A DNA stretch of 5,990 nucleotides. Origin: Candidatus Krumholzibacteriia bacterium. GTDB lineage: Bacteria > Krumholzibacteriota > Krumholzibacteriia > LZORAL124-64-63. The translations under genes and the position numbers were made by a program. Positions 5,611 through 5,990 of this stretch are shown one piece after another. The notes beneath the pieces were generated by a model that did no database searches, was not told the DNA's origin, and worked only from the letters and a program-made list of their open reading frames with translations. Position 1 is the first letter of the stretch; each line of letters starts with the position of its first letter. The stretch lies in NCBI GenBank assembly GCA_030632925.1, contig DAOVTU010000216.1:1-5990 (forward strand), written 5' to 3'.

Positions 5611-5682
5611 GGCCCCCAAACCCATCGTCATGTGCGCCGGGCAGAGCACACACAACGTTCTGCTGGCAAAGGCTTGGGGGCC
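5611..5682 (+). other. Long-range inverted repeat with an inner stem (possible structured RNA element)
   Basis: GGCCCCCAA (5611-5619) is perfectly complementary to TTGGGGGCC (5674-5682), enclosing about 54 nt. Inside, GCC plus GCAGA (5636-5638, 5641-5645) can pair with TCTGC plus GGC (5659-5663, 5665-5667), giving a two-level stem. No T-run follows on the plus strand, so it is not a standard intrinsic terminator. It lies in the 3' region of the CHAT transcript and may stabilise the mRNA end, slow polymerase, or be a small structured RNA. No known family was recognised. Confidence 0.45.
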
Positions 5683-5749
5683 CAATGTGGTATTCGGTCG
5701 GTTTTTCCGATTCACCACACAGGAGACGGCGCCTAAACCTACATTCCCG

Positions 5750-5781
5750 AAAAAAGATGCCCCGCAGCTGCAGGGCATCTT
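5750..5781 (-). terminator. Intrinsic terminator of guaB
   Basis: AAGATGCCC (5754-5762) and GGGCATCTT (5773-5781) form a 9-bp stem. After one C/A mismatch it is extended by GC/GC pairs around the small central loop. In the minus direction it is followed by six Ts (5755-5750), the classic hairpin plus U-tract. It lies about 36 nt past the guaB stop codon. In the plus direction the trailing sequence TTCATTCTCA is only moderately T-rich, so weak action on the CHAT transcript is possible. Confidence 0.85.
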
Positions 5782-5816
5782 CATTCTCATGACTGTTCAA
5801 AATATTCGAACCAGGA

Positions 5817-5990
5817 TCAACTGCCCTTACCGTAGTTGGGCGCTTCCTTGGTGATCTGGATATCATGGGGATGACTTTCGGCCATGCCCGCGGTGGTGGC
5901 CCGCACCAGTTCCGCCTTCTCCTGGAAATCGGCAATATTCGGGCATCCGCAGTAGCCCATGCCGCTGCGCAGGCCGCCCACCAACTGGTA
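5817..5990 (-). CDS. guaB: Inosine-5'-monophosphate dehydrogenase, C-terminal end (runs off the window's right edge)
   Basis: The last 57 residues of IMP dehydrogenase, the cytoplasmic enzyme that oxidises IMP to XMP with NAD+ in the committed step of guanine nucleotide synthesis. The tail shows the conserved C-terminal blocks QLVGGLRSGMGYCG, then FQEKAELVRATTAGMAESHP and the near-invariant HDIQITKEAPNY, followed by GKGS and a TGA stop at 5819-5817. The catalytic barrel, the active-site cysteine loop and any CBS domains lie outside the window. Residues CGCPNI replace the more usual CGxxTI, a minor variation. The gene is convergent with the CHAT gene and has its own terminator, so it is probably not functionally connected with it. 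Identification is firm. Confidence 0.93.
   Translation of the reverse strand, partial: YQLVGGLRSGMGYCGCPNIADFQEKAELVRATTAGMAESHPHDIQITKEAPNYGKGS

Noticed and set aside
5698..5710. TCGG-TTTTT-CCGA hairpin as a CHAT terminator
   Set aside because: The stem is only 4 bp, the T-run is in the loop rather than after the stem, and it would be unstable.
5541..5854. Small plus-strand open frames in the convergent intergenic region
   Set aside because: They overlap the CHAT end or the antisense guaB tail and cover hairpins and the terminator. No convincing ribosome binding site or protein pattern was seen.
5195..5935. A 246-codon minus-strand open frame crossing the CHAT end, the intergenic region and guaB
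   Set aside because: It runs through the guaB terminator and overlaps the guaB tail in a different frame; its sequence is Arg/Pro/Gly-rich and domain-free.

Overview
The window is a GC-rich bacterial segment with five protein genes. Two of them run off the window edges. The repertoire is an ECF-type sigma factor, a zinc-finger anti-sigma protein carrying TPR-like repeats, and a secreted TPR-CHAT protein. Together with the lipoprotein signal, this suggests a Gram-negative bacterium of an Acidobacteriota- or Planctomycetota-like lineage rich in such signalling genes. That taxonomic guess is inference only; no rRNA or other phylogenetic marker is present apart from a short guaB tail.

Layout, left to right. 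(1) 1-474, minus: N-terminal part of an AbgT-family membrane transporter. Its Shine-Dalgarno sequence lies inside a perfect 9-bp stem-loop. (2) 542-1489, minus: membrane-anchored zf-HC2 anti-sigma protein with a TPR-like domain predicted outside the cytoplasm. (3) 1526-2419 (open frame continues to about 2518), minus: unusually long ECF-like sigma factor with an extra sigma4-like segment and no ordinary start codon behind its best ribosome binding site. (4) 2492-2715: divergent regulatory region with a good sigma70-type promoter for the plus strand, a tandem 15-bp repeat containing the -35 element, and a cluster of nested palindromes running up to the next start codon. (5) 2725-5583, plus: about 952-residue lipoprotein with TPR-like repeats and a C-terminal CHAT caspase-like protease domain with an intact His/Cys dyad. 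(6) 5584-5816: convergent intergenic region with a 13-bp direct repeat, a long-range inverted repeat and a strong intrinsic terminator. (7) 5817-5990, minus: C-terminal end of guaB (IMP dehydrogenase).

The most interesting unit is 542-5583. A sigma factor and a transmembrane anti-sigma protein are divergently paired with an exported, probably envelope-anchored CHAT protease. A testable model is that the CHAT lipoprotein senses an envelope signal through its TPR-like domain. It would then cleave the extracytoplasmic part of the anti-sigma protein, or a partner, and release the sigma factor. This would be a functional analogue of the DegS/RseA/sigmaE cascade built from a caspase-like protease. 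The link is inferred from gene order, domain content and predicted topology; nothing in the sequence proves it. The transporter and guaB look like ordinary flanking genes, although the transporter could be reached by read-through from the sigma operon because no convincing terminator separates them.
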